The translations under genes were made by a program, and so were the position numbers. Positions 22,261 through 32,827 of a stretch of 64,000 bases of DNA are shown piece after piece. The notes beneath the pieces are model-generated. The model ran no database searches, was not told the origin of the DNA, and saw only the letters and a list, made by a program, of their open reading frames with translations. Each line of letters begins with the position of its first letter. Position 1 is the stretch's first letter. Origin of the DNA: Antedon mediterranea (taxonomy: Eukaryota > Echinodermata > Crinoidea > Comatulida > Antedonidae); the NCBI RefSeq assembly GCF_964355755.1, contig NC_092671.1, forward strand, positions 33,437,304 to 33,501,303, in the 5' to 3' direction.

Positions 22261-22962
22261 TGAAACAACTGAGCAGGCCTTTCTTATAATAGTATATTTT
22301 TATTTAGTCTGATCAATTAATCGCATAATATTAATTACCAGCACTGTAATATTACTGTGAATGGGACTAGAGAAAACTACAGTATCCAGGGCAGGGCCGC
22401 CGATGATGAGTTATCTGTTAATTATGTGCTGCCGCCGGCCGACTGAAGTGTGTCAAGGATCGAGCTAACCACACCGCCGAGAACTTTCCGTCATTTTTAC
22501 ATTGCGAGCACTGTCACTCTGTAGGAAGTATACATCATATCATGTGAAATCATGTATGCTGGCCCTCATGCGGCTGTGTAATGCATTGCTTACTTTTTAG
22601 GCTTGATTGGTTTATTTTCAGATTCCAAGAGATTACATAAAATTTGAATGTATAAAAATAAAGTTTTTTATTGATATATTGTTCCCCACATGAAAAATGA
22701 AGATAAATAAAATCAGACGTCACGGTTCACTTTAAAACCCATAATCTGACAGAGAATTTGAATGATTTCTACTTTAAATACTGTTTCTATGATTCAACAG
22801 TATGATTTATATAATTTACACAGTGTTACGCAACTCTCTTGATTTACATATATACACACTAATATTTTAAAAACCGTTGCGGAATTTATTCTGACTAGTT
22901 AAGCCTCCACTAATTGTGAGGGCGTTTGTTATATGAGAGAAGGTATCTGGTGGGTGAAAATG

Positions 22963-23034
22963 GGCTCTGTGGTCTAGTGGTATGATACTCGCCCTATAAG
23001 CGAGAGGTCACACCGGTTCGAATCCCGCAAAAAA
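22963..23034 (+). pseudogene. tRNA-like pseudogene or SINE head
   Basis: GGCTCTGTGGTCTAGTGG forms a good D-arm like that of tRNA-Pro. An anticodon stem CTCGC/GCGAG encloses loop CCTATAA, and GGTTCGAATCC is a perfect B-box. The 3' side (GCAAAAAACA) cannot pair with the 5' acceptor strand, the T-stem has mismatches and position 33 is C rather than U. I therefore call it a pseudogene or a SINE promoter head. Confidence 0.55.
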
Positions 23035-24047
23035 CATTTTTTTCATACAACTATAAATACGGAACTTTCGTCGATGAGCTATGCTCGACGCGATTATAAG
23101 ACCATGTTCCGGATATGAGCACTGTTTTGTATAATTTAACAACAGTATGATTTATATGCTGTTGCGCACGTTATAGGGCTCTACACCGCCGTATCGTTGC
23201 TCCCTTCTCCATCATTGTGTCTGTTGTACGATGTTTGAAAATGACAATTTACAACTCAATGGTACAGACCTAGCCATACGCTAACAATTTAACAAGAAAA
23301 AAAAACATACGTTTATTGAGAAATTAAATAATAAATATTGTCTTGTTTATTTGGACACTTTAATTTAAGCTTCTTTTAATAGTTTGGGCATGCAGTAAAA
23401 AGTCTAATTCAAATGGTCGATTCTCCAGTCATGTATCCAAAACCACCAACAAAAAAATGTTATTAATCATTCGTCACCATCACGACGCTTGGAATCATTG
23501 TTTTGTTACTGAGAGTAACATATATGAATTTACCTCATACCACCCAGGAGGTTTGACCCTTTAAAGTTGTTAATACTATCAAACAAAAGTCTGACCCTGG
23601 GGTCGGGTCTAGTCTCCAGACCCCCTCGAAAACCCCACAAAAACGGTTTATTTCACTCCATCTTACCAATGGAATAATTGGTACAAACATAGAAGTGTGT
23701 GAGGACATAACAAAAAAATAAAAACTGAAAATATCAGGTCGGAAAGGTCATGTCAAACATCCTTAAAGTGACTTGACGTTAATCGGTAAATCGATAAATA
23801 CATAGTAGGCCTAGTACTTATCACATACCAAAAAAGTCAGACACTGACAAAATACTAGGTTGTAAAGTTCATGTCAGAACTTCTCACAGTTCCATATCCG
23901 GCACACCCACCCCACGTGCCTTATATATTCAATTATTTCATTACGGTTTTACACAATACTTGTTCGTGTTTAATAACATACAATCCAACCTTTTCAACAC
24001 CTAGAATGTCTTTACTTTTGTATTTGTTGTTATACATCGATGACACA

Positions 24048-24327
24048 TGTTATATACCCCCAGTACCTTTGTACACTAGTAATGTATTGTAATATAATGT
24101 AAAGTATTGTAATATAATGTAAAGTATTGTAAAGCTGACTCAAAGATAGATGTATTCACTTCGACTACTTTTTAACAACTCTTTTATTCACAATTCTACT
24201 ATCTATATGACTCATACAAATTGGTATAGTTACAGGTGGTATTTGTAAACCAACTGATAACATAGGAAGTGTATACTGATAAACAAATGTATCATCTTGC
24301 CTACTGGCACCATAGCTAGACATAACA
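24048..24327 (-). repeat. 3' LTR
   Basis: 280 bp, matching the other LTR except for one extra 20-bp internal repeat unit (AATATAATGTAAAGTATTGT present twice) and rare substitutions. The high similarity argues for a fairly recent insertion. Confidence 0.93.
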
Positions 24328-24341
24328 TCTCTCCCCTCCTA
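24328..24341 (-). promoter_or_regulatory. polypurine tract
   Basis: On the minus strand AGGAGGGGAGAGA directly abuts the TG of the 3' LTR, the normal position of the plus-strand primer of an LTR retrotransposon. Confidence 0.85.
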
Positions 24342-24357
24342 ATTTCACATGTTACAT

Positions 24358-25035
24358 TTAGGGAGTGTAATCAATTAACCAACGTGGTTTATAAACTTCA
24401 CGTCTAGGTCTATCTTTATCAAATGTAGGTACAACAGTATCTTTCTGTTTCTGTGTGGTTAGATCATTTGTTAGGTATTTAGCATTCCAGATCTTTCCAT
24501 CATCTAGCTCATATGTAGCATTACTAACAATTCTTTTAATTTTTCCTCCAGTATAGAACTTATTACTTGATTTATCAACATGTCTCGGATTCTTAATTCG
24601 TACTGAATCTCCCACTTTAAATTGTGGTTTCCTCACATTTTTCTTATCATCGTAATACTTCTTACTTTTACTTTGGAACTTTTTAACTCGTTCCTTTACC
24701 TCAGTATGTTTAATTCCATTTTGGTAACCATCTGTAGGTCTTACATTTAGTGTAGTAATTAATTTACGCTTATGTAATAATTCTGCAGGAGATATGCCTG
24801 TAACAGCATGAGGTGTAGATCGATAGATCATAAGAAATTCTAACATGGCCTCATTCCAATTCTTATTATTTTCATTGGCCATTTTAATGGTATGTTTAAT
24901 TGTTCTATTCATTCTTTCAACTAATCCATTACTTTTAGGATAGTACAATGATGTTCTAATGTGTTTAATACCTCTCTCCTTTAAATAATTGTCAAACTCT
25001 ATGGATACAAATTGTTTCCCATTATCGGATACCAA
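24358..25035 (-). pseudogene. integrase, catalytic core C-terminal half and tail
   Basis: The ORF opens at the second catalytic aspartate (SDNGKQFVS) and includes the glutamate of the DDE triad in YPKSNGLVERMNRTIK. It continues through the conserved STPHAVTGISPAELL segment and a basic C-terminal domain. The HHCC zinc-binding domain and the first catalytic Asp are absent because of a deletion that joins reverse transcriptase to integrase near 25040. It cannot be an active integrase. Confidence 0.9.
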
Positions 25036-25044
25036 CTCATATGT

Positions 25045-25616
25045 TCACTCATGTTCATGTTCATCTTTACCAAAGACAACAATATCGTCAAGATAGCAAC
25101 GTACCCCCTTTGCATTCATTAGGATTGAACTCATTGTTTTCTGAAATGCAGATGGTGCGGAAGCAAGACCAAAACATACTCTCTTATAACGGTAAAGGCC
25201 TTGATGCGTAATAAAAGCAGTTAAATCCCTACTTTCTTTATGTAATGTCAATTGATGGTACGCAGATCTAAGATCTAACGTAGAAAATACAGTAGCACCA
25301 TGCAATGAATTGAATAATTCTGAAATATCAGGTAAAGGAAATTGGTCTACTACAAGTTCTGTTTACTTCTCTTAAATCTATACAAATACGTACATCACCG
25401 GATTTTTTTACCTACTACGACAATAGGACTTACCCAAGGACTTGCATTAATTTTCTCTATAATTCCTTGGCTTTCTAACCTATCAAGTTCTTTAGCAACT
25501 TTGTCTCTTACCGTAAATGGTAAGCTTCGTAATTTCTGAATTTTCGGTGTACAGTGTTCGCGGACCATAACTTTATGTACGAAATCCTTCGCGAGCCCCA
25601 CATTCCCATTGAACAA
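25045..25616 (-). pseudogene. reverse transcriptase fragment
   Basis: Two pieces are separated by frameshifts. 25395-25616 carries the N-terminal fingers (SQGIIEKINASPWVSPIVVV) and is broken at a T-run near 25410. 25045-25305 carries TLDLRSAYHQL, KRVCFGLASAPSAFQ and the catalytic YLDDIVVF. The thumb and RNase H are deleted. Confidence 0.9.
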
Positions 25617-26826
25617 TCTCGGATAGTTCTTTTTTCAGTTCTTGCTTGTATTCAGCATCATCAATTGTAGTAGTATCTTTAGCAACTTGGACGTAAGCAA
25701 TTTGTCCTTTCACAATGTTAATATTTAGGTTGCTAATCAAGTCCATCCCGAGAATAGGCGATCCTTTTTCTACAATGTAAATCTTCGCGTGCACTTTATT
25801 CTCTGGCTCACTGGCAAGGGTAACTGGTAAATTCACAAATCCATGCACATGTATCGGTTCCTTGGAGTAGGTCATCAGTTTGATTGACGCCTTTTGTAGA
25901 GCTTTGTTGACAAAATATCGATTATAGATTCTTTTGGGTAGAATTGTAACTGGTGAACCAGTATCTATGGTCATGTTCACTTTTGCTGAATGACCTATCA
26001 ATACGTCAGTGCGTAATTTTCTGTTAACCATCACATTAACAGACATGGTTTCATCAATATTTTTAATTTCAACACTTCTGCAAACACTAGCAAAATGTCC
26101 TATCTTACGGCATTTATTGCATTTAGCTTTCTTTGCCTTGCATTTGACATCATTTGCTTTGTGCGATTTCGAACCACAACGAAAACAGTACTCACTGGAT
26201 TTGTATTTTGCTGGCTGTTGTTTAGGTTTGTAATTACTCTTTCGTATCTGCTCAACAGGTACTGGTAGTTCAGCTTTACCTATTATTTGGCATTCTTTTG
26301 CAGCATGTTCACATTGCCCTGCAATTTCTATGGCAGTATTTAATGTAAGTTCAGGTTCCAGAAGTAATCTTTCGCGAATACGGGAAGAATTAGTTTTCTC
26401 AACTAACTGGTCTCTTATCATTTCATCAGCTATTACACCGAAATTACATGAAATTGATAATTGTCGAAGTTCTCTTACGTACTCATCTGATGTTTCATCC
26501 TGGAGTTGTCTACGTTGACGAAATTTGTATCTTTCCGCTACAACGTTTAATCTTGGGTTAAAATGTGCCCGCAATTTGGCAACAGTTGCATCATATGAAT
26601 TAACATCATCATTTGGATCAATTTCTCTTTCTGGTAAAGAGCTGTAAATACGTTGACCCTCAGTACCAAGACAATGTAGTAATAGTGCTTTTCTTCTTTC
26701 AGCATTCCATCGGTCACTTCCAGACGCAAGAGTATAATTTGTAAAAAATTCAAACCATTGTTCAAACTTTAACGTTGATTTGCCTGGAGTAGGTAGAAAC
26801 GGTACTGGTGGTGAAATTCCAGCCAT
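25573..26826 (-). CDS. Gag with two zinc knuckles plus retropepsin-like protease (417 codons)
   Basis: The N-terminal ~190 residues are capsid-like (FEQWFEFFTNYTLASG, YKFRQRRQLQDETSDEYVRELR). Then come a zinc knuckle CFRCGSKSHKANDVKC (with an unusual last spacing) and a canonical CNKCRKIGHFASVC. The protease active site IDTGSPVTILP follows, with a second half containing ILGMDLI. It overlaps the downstream pol frame by 44 nt, so either a ribosomal frameshift or a mutation links them. This is the only uninterrupted ORF of the element. Confidence 0.92.
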   Translation of the reverse strand: MAGISPPVPFLPTPGKSTLKFEQWFEFFTNYTLASGSDRWNAERRKALLLHCLGTEGQRIYSSLPEREIDPNDDVNSYDATVAKLRAHFNPRLNVVAERYKFRQRRQLQDETSDEYVRELRQLSISCNFGVIADEMIRDQLVEKTNSSRIRERLLLEPELTLNTAIEIAGQCEHAAKECQIIGKAELPVPVEQIRKSNYKPKQQPAKYKSSEYCFRCGSKSHKANDVKCKAKKAKCNKCRKIGHFASVCRSVEIKNIDETMSVNVMVNRKLRTDVLIGHSAKVNMTIDTGSPVTILPKRIYNRYFVNKALQKASIKLMTYSKEPIHVHGFVNLPVTLASEPENKVHAKIYIVEKGSPILGMDLISNLNINIVKGQIAYVQVAKDTTTIDDAEYKQELKKELSEIVQWECGAREGFRT

Positions 26827-26845
26827 TGTATCACTTAGAATTTAA

Positions 26846-26864
26846 AATCCCATCCTCGTCGCCA
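26846..26864 (-). promoter_or_regulatory. primer-binding site, tRNA-Ser-like
   Basis: The minus strand reads TGGCGACGAGGATGGGATT three bases after the 5' LTR. This is complementary to a tRNA 3' end AATCCCATCCTCGTCGCCA, which I recognise as resembling tRNA-Ser. The tRNA identity is from memory. Confidence 0.7.
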
Positions 26865-26867
26865 ATT

Positions 26868-28062
26868 TGTTATATACCCCCAGTACCTTTGTACAGTAGT
26901 AATGTATTGTAATATAATGTAAAGTATTGTAAAGCTGACTCAAAGATAGATGTATTCACTTCGACTACTTTTTAACAACTCTTTTATTCACAATTCTACT
27001 ATCTATATGGGTCTGTTTCTGCTGAAAAAATCAAAATAATCGATTTTTTCCAGTCACCGCAAACCACAAAAATAATCGCGTTGCAATTGAAAATTGCTAC
27101 GACTTTAATCGGTTATTCAGGTAATCGGTTTTTAAAATCACGTCATCATTCCCCCACAGCGCAGTTCAAGTTATGAAAGGCCGATGAGAGTTGGTTTGTT
27201 TACATCCTATCGCTGCCTAAAACTCTCACATGTAGACCTACGATTAAAAATTACTCTTACGTAAAGCTATATTATTTGTAAAATAAACATCTAGGCCTAC
27301 TACCGTACCACATACAACAGAATAATGATGTTATATTAATATGGACACGTCGGCGAAAAAAGTTCGTTTCGCCGTTCGTTGGTTCTACCTTCGGCCTGCT
27401 AGGCCTAGAGGCTATATATTTCTACCGAAACAAGTCAACAGACAACAGGCCTAACAAATGACATGTAAAACATCGTTAGCCTGAACTGGTGGTATGTAAC
27501 GGGTGTACTTGTAACACGTCAGAATCCCGGAGTCTCTCGGTATAATTCTCCCCCACAAAATAATAAAAATCAAATGTTTAACATTTGATTGTTACCCGGA
27601 TTGTTATTCGGTCTACCCTACATCGCGATCGTGGTTTTGCTGATCGTCGTCGTCGATATCGCGCAAATAAACAGCATGCTTTGTGACGTGAATAAGTTTG
27701 TCATACTCTAGAGGTCAAAGTGAGGTCAATAATCGCTATTTGTGTTGCAGCTCAAAACTGCTCCGCAATAATCGGTTAAAACAAGAAATAATCGATTAAA
27801 ACACGCAATGGATTGAGTGTTTTTAATCGGTTATTTTTAATCGGTTATTTTATTTTGCGCCGTTTCTGCTGCCCAAAAATAATCGATTAAAAAAATAAAC
27901 GGTTAATAATCGATTATTTCTGCTCAGCAGAAACAGGCCCTATGACTCATACAAATTGGTATAGTTACAGGTGGTATTTGTAAACCAACTGATAACATAG
28001 GAAGTGTATACTGATAAACAAATGTATCATCTTGCCTACTGGCACCATAGCTAGACATAACA
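26868..28062 (-). repeat. 5' LTR, split by a MITE
   Basis: 260 bp of LTR sequence (26868-27008 and 27944-28062, with the duplicated TAT at the junction) surround the 932-bp insertion 27009-27940. It otherwise matches the 3' LTR closely. An intact transcription start is unlikely with this interruption. Confidence 0.9.
27009..27940. mobile_element. 932-bp MITE with GGGYCTGTTTCTGCTG ends inside the LTR
   Basis: Terminal inverted repeats are GGGTCTGTTTCTGCTG and CAGCAGAAACAGGCCC (one mismatch), flanked by a 3-bp duplication TAT. Comparison with the uninterrupted LTR fixes both ends. The subterminal DNA has many copies of AATAATCGATTAAAA and AATCGGTTATT in both orientations, probable transposase-binding iterons. 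There is no transposase. The 3-bp duplication and GG-rich ends suggest a PIF/Harbinger-like origin, which is tentative. Confidence 0.8.
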
Positions 28063-28500
28063 ACACACTATATGTTTTTATCAATTTTGGACCATGGATA
28101 ATAAAGGGGTGAAATTAACATGCTTGGGAAGAGGTGACATTCTTGGTTGTTGTCAACAACGACCGATAAAACATAACACTATGTTTCGTCGGCCAACCCG
28201 GCTTAGTACTGCCATCTGGATTTCCCAGTATAATGAATGTTTGGTAATACAACATCCCTGGTATCACTTGTATTTCTTAAGCCCCTTTCACACCATATAT
28301 CATAACCTAACCCATGATACAGACGCAACATATGATACAAATAAAAAGTCATATTACTAAATATTAATGTGATAGTGGGTATGTATTGTCACTGAGAATC
28401 AGGGAAGCGGACTTGGTACGATGTGTGTTTTTTTAATCTAGTAGTACATAGTACTGATGGAAAAGCAGTAGTAGGCCTACAGTATTGGGCTTACACATAA
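28063..28500. other. spacer without recognised features
   Basis: About 440 bp lie between the LTR element and the LINE tail. An 88-codon ORF (28094-28360) has no recognisable motif, and I see no splice sites that would connect it to anything. Confidence 0.5.
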
Positions 28501-28501
28501 T

Positions 28502-29385
28502 TTAAAAATACACACCATAATCTATTACATTGCATCGCAGGCAAGTGTCTGTATTATTAATATTCCATTTAAAGAGCCTTCTATTGGTAGGAATAATACA
28601 ATGCAATAGTTTTAGCTGTTTAAGTTTGTTATCTTTAATATAATTTACTTTTCTTTTCCATGTCAGTTTCATGTGTTTCCCACTTTGTTTACTCTTGGTT
28701 GGTTCTTTGCATTTTTTTTTTATAATAAAGAGACGAATGTTTTTACAACTCATTTTACTTTACTGTATTGATATAACTTCGTTAACTTTTACATTATCAA
28801 TTTTAGAATAGATTATATCTTTTCTCGTGGTATTGCTTTTAGTAGACATGAAAATTCAGCAATCCAATTCGATTTGATATTTAACAAAAATAGTAATTCA
28901 TTTGTATTAATAAATCTGTTATCAATTATAATATGTTTCATCTTTGTTATACCAGATCTAATCCAAATCCTATAAAGGGGTGAGAAACCATTGTGTGTTA
29001 TCAAGTTGTTGCCCCATATAGGTTGTTCTATAATTTGTTCATAGGAAAGTGAAATTTTAAAAGAATATTGATTGAATTCAGCTAAATACTTTAACATTGA
29101 TTTATATAATAAAGGCATACTACTGTAATGTGTTTCTTTATATTTTACATTTGATATATTTTCAATAACCGCTCTTGGACCTATTTTGTTAAAATACATT
29201 TTAGGTAAACACTTCCATTTTGAAGTGTCATCATTGCACAATCTTTTAAGCCATGACATTTGTAGTGCCTTGACTTGAGATCTGAAGTCTGGAGCATTTA
29301 CTCCACCACTTTTATAATCATTGATTAATGTTAATCTTTTTATCTTTTATGTTTTATTATTCCAAATAAAGTCGAATACAATTTT
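28502..29385 (-). pseudogene. 3' part of a Tx1/L1-like LINE ORF2
   Basis: Upstream of an artificial Met, the frame reads LINDYKSGGVNAPDF and QVKALQMSWLKRL, the hallmark of the post-RT region of L1/Tx1 ORF2. It continues with KWKCLPKMYFNK, QPIWGNNLI and a WIRSGITKMKHII block (28813-29259). A second frame (28502-28753) carries KLKLTW-type sequence and a CLRC cluster (TDTCLRCNVID) near the usual C-terminal cysteine motif. The reverse transcriptase domain itself is not in the window. Confidence 0.75.
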
Positions 29386-29389
29386 ACAC

Positions 29390-29965
29390 TTCTTTTACCA
29401 ATGTACTGAAGCAAATGATTTAAGGAAATACATTAATGTTTATACCACATTATAAGTTTGGAATTGAAGCAAACTTTCAAAATACTGTACTCGGTACCGG
29501 AAACAGATATGTTGACAACATGTTCTCTCTTGGATGCTTCTGTATTTATAAAGCACACATTTTGAAAAAAAGTAAAGAAATGGAATTATAGTTCACTTTC
29601 TCGCCTCTTTTTGGCAGAAAAAAATAATAGGTTATATACCTTAACCGACTATTATAATACGGTATATTCTACAGAGGTTTATATAACGCTGTGCAATGCC
29701 AATAGGTGGTTAAATCTTTATATAGAATTTAAAAAAAAAATGAAAATAAATTAAATAAATATTAAAAACAAAACGAAACGTTACATATAAGTACGGTAAG
29801 CAACGAATATAACCATGAGACATAAACTGTAACACAAGAGTAAGAAAAGAATTTTTTAATGCTTACTATATTTATTTGAATTTTATATTTTTACTTATGT
29901 TCTTATTGTAAAAAAAAAAGAATTAAGAGTAATTGAGTAATTGTATTGCATTTTATATATTGTAA

Positions 29966-29996
<31 letters not shown>

Positions 29997-30100
29997 GTAG
30001 GCAAAGAACATTAATTCTAAACCGCCCGGTGATATACTGAAATTTAATTAATTAATTTGAAACGATAAAGATGAGGAAATCTGTGAGAATGAGAAAAAGT
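29390..30100. other. AT-rich spacer without recognised gene
   Basis: AT-rich DNA with a short (TA)n tract at about 29968-29990. I see no ORF, repeat family or RNA gene that I can support before the tRNA-like sequence at 30101. Confidence 0.5.
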
Positions 30101-30173
30101 CGCTCCAACCGAGACTCGAACTCGCACCGTCTGCTTGATATGCAGTTAACCCTAACCATTAAACCACTGGGGC
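30101..30173 (-). tRNA. tRNA-like sequence, anticodon reads AUC
   Basis: On the minus strand a 73-nt cloverleaf can be drawn: acceptor GCCCCAG with TTGGAGC (one mismatch and a G-U), a D-arm with GGTTTAATGGTTAGGG, anticodon stem CTGC/GCAG with loop ATATCAA, and T-loop GTTCGAGTC. The anticodon position reads ATC, which would decode GAU. This is unusual because eukaryotic tRNA-Asp uses GUC. It is most likely a pseudogene or a SINE promoter head rather than a working tRNA. Confidence 0.45.
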
Positions 30174-30196
30174 TTTCATGGTATTGTTCAAACTCG

Positions 30197-30286
30197 ATTG
30201 GATAGCGACTCTTTAACATTCTCGGCGTGGTACGGCGGAACAGCACTAGTCCTCAGTTGTACGCACGCGCACCAGAGATCAAATTG

Positions 30287-30290
<4 letters not shown>
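30197..30290 (+). repeat. left copy of a 94-bp inverted pair flanking the Helitron
   Basis: Identical at all 94 positions to the reverse complement of 36543-36636. Directly inside lie (AT)n and a short Penelope-like piece. Removing the Helitron leaves these arms only about 170 bp apart, so the pair is the target foldback element rather than part of the Helitron. Confidence 0.9.

Positions 30291-30373
<83 letters not shown>
30291..30373. repeat. (AT)n microsatellite
   Basis: About 83 bp of uninterrupted AT dinucleotide. A second (TA)n tract at about 30436-30450 is where the Helitron inserted. The intervening 30374-30435 is a copy of the tail at 4139-4204 in the opposite orientation. Confidence 0.97.
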
Positions 30374-30376
<3 letters not shown>

Positions 30377-30628
30377 CCAAAGGCAAATTACTGGAAAAAA
30401 AATGACAATGCTGTGGGTATTAGTGGCTGGATCTCATATATATATATATACTAGCAAAGATACCGGGAGTTAGTTGCATTGATGACACTCAAGGATCAGA
30501 CCTTGACTGTCAATAGAAATAATGATAGAAAGTGACTCTTTGTAATACATATTAGAACACTCAGAGCAACAATGTAGTATTTACCTCCATGGTAGTAGTT
30601 TGTGTGTATTCAGTTATTCCAGTTAGGC

Positions 30629-31570
30629 CTAGTTCATCAGTAGTTCGTGATATACAACATTTCGCGTATTTGAATCTGGTACATATACATGTAAGTGTTC
30701 AGGTGAACCAACTCTTGACAGAGCAACATACAGCATGCCATGTGAAAAAACCGTTGTATCTAGGTGTATGCCAACACTTCTGAACGTTTGACCCTGTGAC
30801 TTATTTATGGTCATAGCAAAAGACAGTCTTATGGGAAATTGAAGGCGTTTAAATGTAAACGGCAGGTCACCGCCTGAAGGTGTCAACGGAATTCTCGGTA
30901 TAAGTGCACGTTTTCCTGCTCCTGGTCCGTTTAAAATTACCACCTCGAGAACATTTGGATTTAGTTTGTGGATAATACATCTAGTTCCATTAGTTATATT
31001 AGGTGGATCCTATGATCTGAGCACTATAATGGGACATCCAACTTTAAGTAACAGTAAGTGAGGCGGTAGTGCTGATATGTCGATAGAATTGAGAAACTCA
31101 ACGGGAAAATGTACGGCTTCTTCATTAGTCAAAGTAGAGTCAATTGATTTAAATTGTTTTAGTTCTCCAGGGTAGTTAGTAAGGACTGAATAATTAATTT
31201 GATTCACTGTTTCATTTAGTGGAGCAAGGACGGATCTTTCCAGAAACCATTGATGGTCAGTAGAATGGTTCAGAATTTGGCCATATACAGCATCGATTAA
31301 AGCATTAGAACTTGCACAATGGTTTATGAATGCTGGCAACTTGATTGTATCTGGAGGTAGGAGAACTTGAAAACGTCCTTCACCAATTGATAAAAGAAAT
31401 TCAGAAAACTCTTCAGAGCTGTTTGCTAGACGTACTCTCATATTTGTGGACATTTTGTAGGTTTTGATGTTAGTCCATAAATAAGATTGTTGAATAGCAG
31501 TATCAATAACATTGACTCGAGTACCGTTTTTCACTACAGGGGGTATCTGGCGCTTATCACCACACAACAA
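30629..31570 (-). pseudogene. PIF1-like helicase, C-terminal part
   Basis: CGDKRQIPPVV starts the block, followed by the NVIDTAIQQSYLW and RSVLAPLNETVNQIN helicase motifs. An in-frame TAG follows IIVLRS at about 31010. The final ORF (30629-30943) carries the motif VI region FAMTINKSQGQTF and LYVALSRVG. All conserved helicase motifs remain recognisable, so inactivation is recent relative to sequence decay. Confidence 0.92.
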
Positions 31571-32057
31571 TGTTGGAATACCACCGAATGGTTGTGCTCG
31601 CTACTGCTGTGATGTCTCGCAATGTGTAATCCATGGCCTCATATGCTGATTTGTGGGTCATTAGAGCCTCATCGACGATTAGTCCTCTGGTTTCCCTTAA
31701 TATAGAAGCTAGGGCTGAGTTTTTATTAATACTGCATGTTGGGTGATCTCTGTATTGAACATCTAATGGAATTTTGAAGGTCGAATGAAGAGTTTTTCCA
31801 CCTGGAATAAGCCTAGCTGCAATCCCACTTGATGCACATGCAATCACAATCCACCCCTTCGAACGAATTGTGTGTAGTAAATACTTCAGAAGAAATGTCT
31901 TGCCAGTTCCGCCAGGGGCATCTAAAAACACGATTCCAGGGATTTTGTTGTTGACCATATGTAGAAAGTCTGTTGCAATGGTTTTCTGTTCACCAGTGAG
32001 AGATTTTTCTTTGTCAGCAGCGAATAACGCTTGTTTGTCTGGGTCGTAATCAGTATA
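31557..32057 (-). pseudogene. PIF1-like helicase, Walker A and B part
   Basis: Beyond the insertion the frame resumes at YTDYDPDKQALF. It carries the ATP-binding loop DAPGGTGKTFLL, then SSGIAARLIPGGKTLHSTF and the Walker B-like GLIVDEALM. A frameshift near 31590 breaks it before the GGIPTLLCGDKRQ motif. The apparent extra N-terminus up to 32222 is only the translated (GACA)n-type insert. Confidence 0.92.
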
Positions 32058-32827
32058 AACAAGGCCAACAGCCATTATATCGCGTGCTACAATGCATAGT
32101 GATACCGGACCGACAGACAAACAGACCGACAGACAGACAGACAGACGGACCGACCGACATAGTGAACTATACTGACCGAAATTACTGAACATGTTTAAAA
32201 ATGTTGAAATGTTTAAAAACATTTATATTGTTTTAATTTACACGTGCGTAGCCTGTCACTTTTGACGTGCTCGTATAACGTAATTTCGAGTTGAAAAGTA
32301 AGTCAAGAAAACAGAAATCGGGCAAAAAGAGTGCGCAATAATATTTAACGCACAGTGCGCGCGCAAAAATCTGCACACTCATGGCAATTTTGTAAACGCT
32401 TAAAATTGCCTGAAACGTACTCTTATTTCATCGAAAATAAATTTTGAAAATTTTAAGCGCGCGTACGCATGCGTTACATGCGCTACGCACGTAATTGTAT
32501 TGCCATATGATGATTTATGCCCTGAAATTTATGAGTACCAAATTTTATTTAATTGTGATTCATGGTTGTTAAGATATGATTACAAGCGTGATTTCGTTAA
32601 ATCGTGCGTAGACCGCGTAATTTTTTATTGCGCACCGTGAAAACATAACCACATCGATTCCCGGCCATAAGGAATATTCTGTGAAAAATTGACTTAGCTA
32701 GATTAAACTGATATCAAGATAAGGTCATAAAGCGATAAAACGCATAGTGATACCGGACCGACAGACCGACAGACAGACCGACCGACCGACATAGTGAACT
32801 ATAGAGTCGCTTCCACGCGACTAAAAA
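32058..32827. mobile_element. non-coding element inserted in the Helitron (AACAAGGC...GACTAAAAA family)
   Basis: The sequence from AACAAGGCCAACAGCC to GCGACTAAAAA is nearly identical to 44547-45337. Two (GACA/GACC)n blocks lie near its ends, each followed by CGACCGACATAGTGAACTAT. Near the 3' end AGTCGCTTCCACGCGACT forms a perfect 6-bp stem with a 6-nt loop. It has no ORF of its own and interrupts the Helitron helicase gene between INKDY and TDYDPDKQ. Confidence 0.85.

Larger units (their letters stand above)
20101..24047. other. region upstream of GPD2, no protein gene seen
   Basis: This should contain the GPD2 promoter and a 5' UTR exon, because the coding exon is preceded by an acceptor at 20107-20108, but I cannot place them. 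Nothing resembling a conserved ORF is present. Features noted are the AGGCCT-rich block 21600-22260, one end of a Kolobok-like MITE near 22675, and a tRNA-like pseudogene at 22963. A TTATATAATTTACACAGTG block near 22809 recurs near 53078. Confidence 0.6.
24048..28062 (-). mobile_element. Ty3-type LTR retrotransposon, internally deleted
   Basis: The element has LTRs at 24048-24327 (3' LTR) and 26868-28062 (5' LTR, containing a 932-bp insertion), both TGTTA...TAACA. A 5-bp target duplication ACACA lies at 24043-24047 and 28063-28067. A primer-binding site, polypurine tract, Gag, protease, partial reverse transcriptase and partial integrase are present in the Ty3 order. RNase H and the first part of integrase are missing. 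It resembles K02A2.6-type elements of invertebrates. The copy cannot be autonomous. Confidence 0.95.

Noticed and set aside
24043-28067. Possible endogenous retrovirus
   Set aside because: No envelope ORF. Gag-protease-RT-integrase order and zinc knuckles fit a Ty3-type retrotransposon.
32058-32222. N-terminal extension of the helicase ORF with a (SVCL)n run
   Set aside because: It is translated from the inserted (GACA)n-containing element, not Helitron coding sequence.
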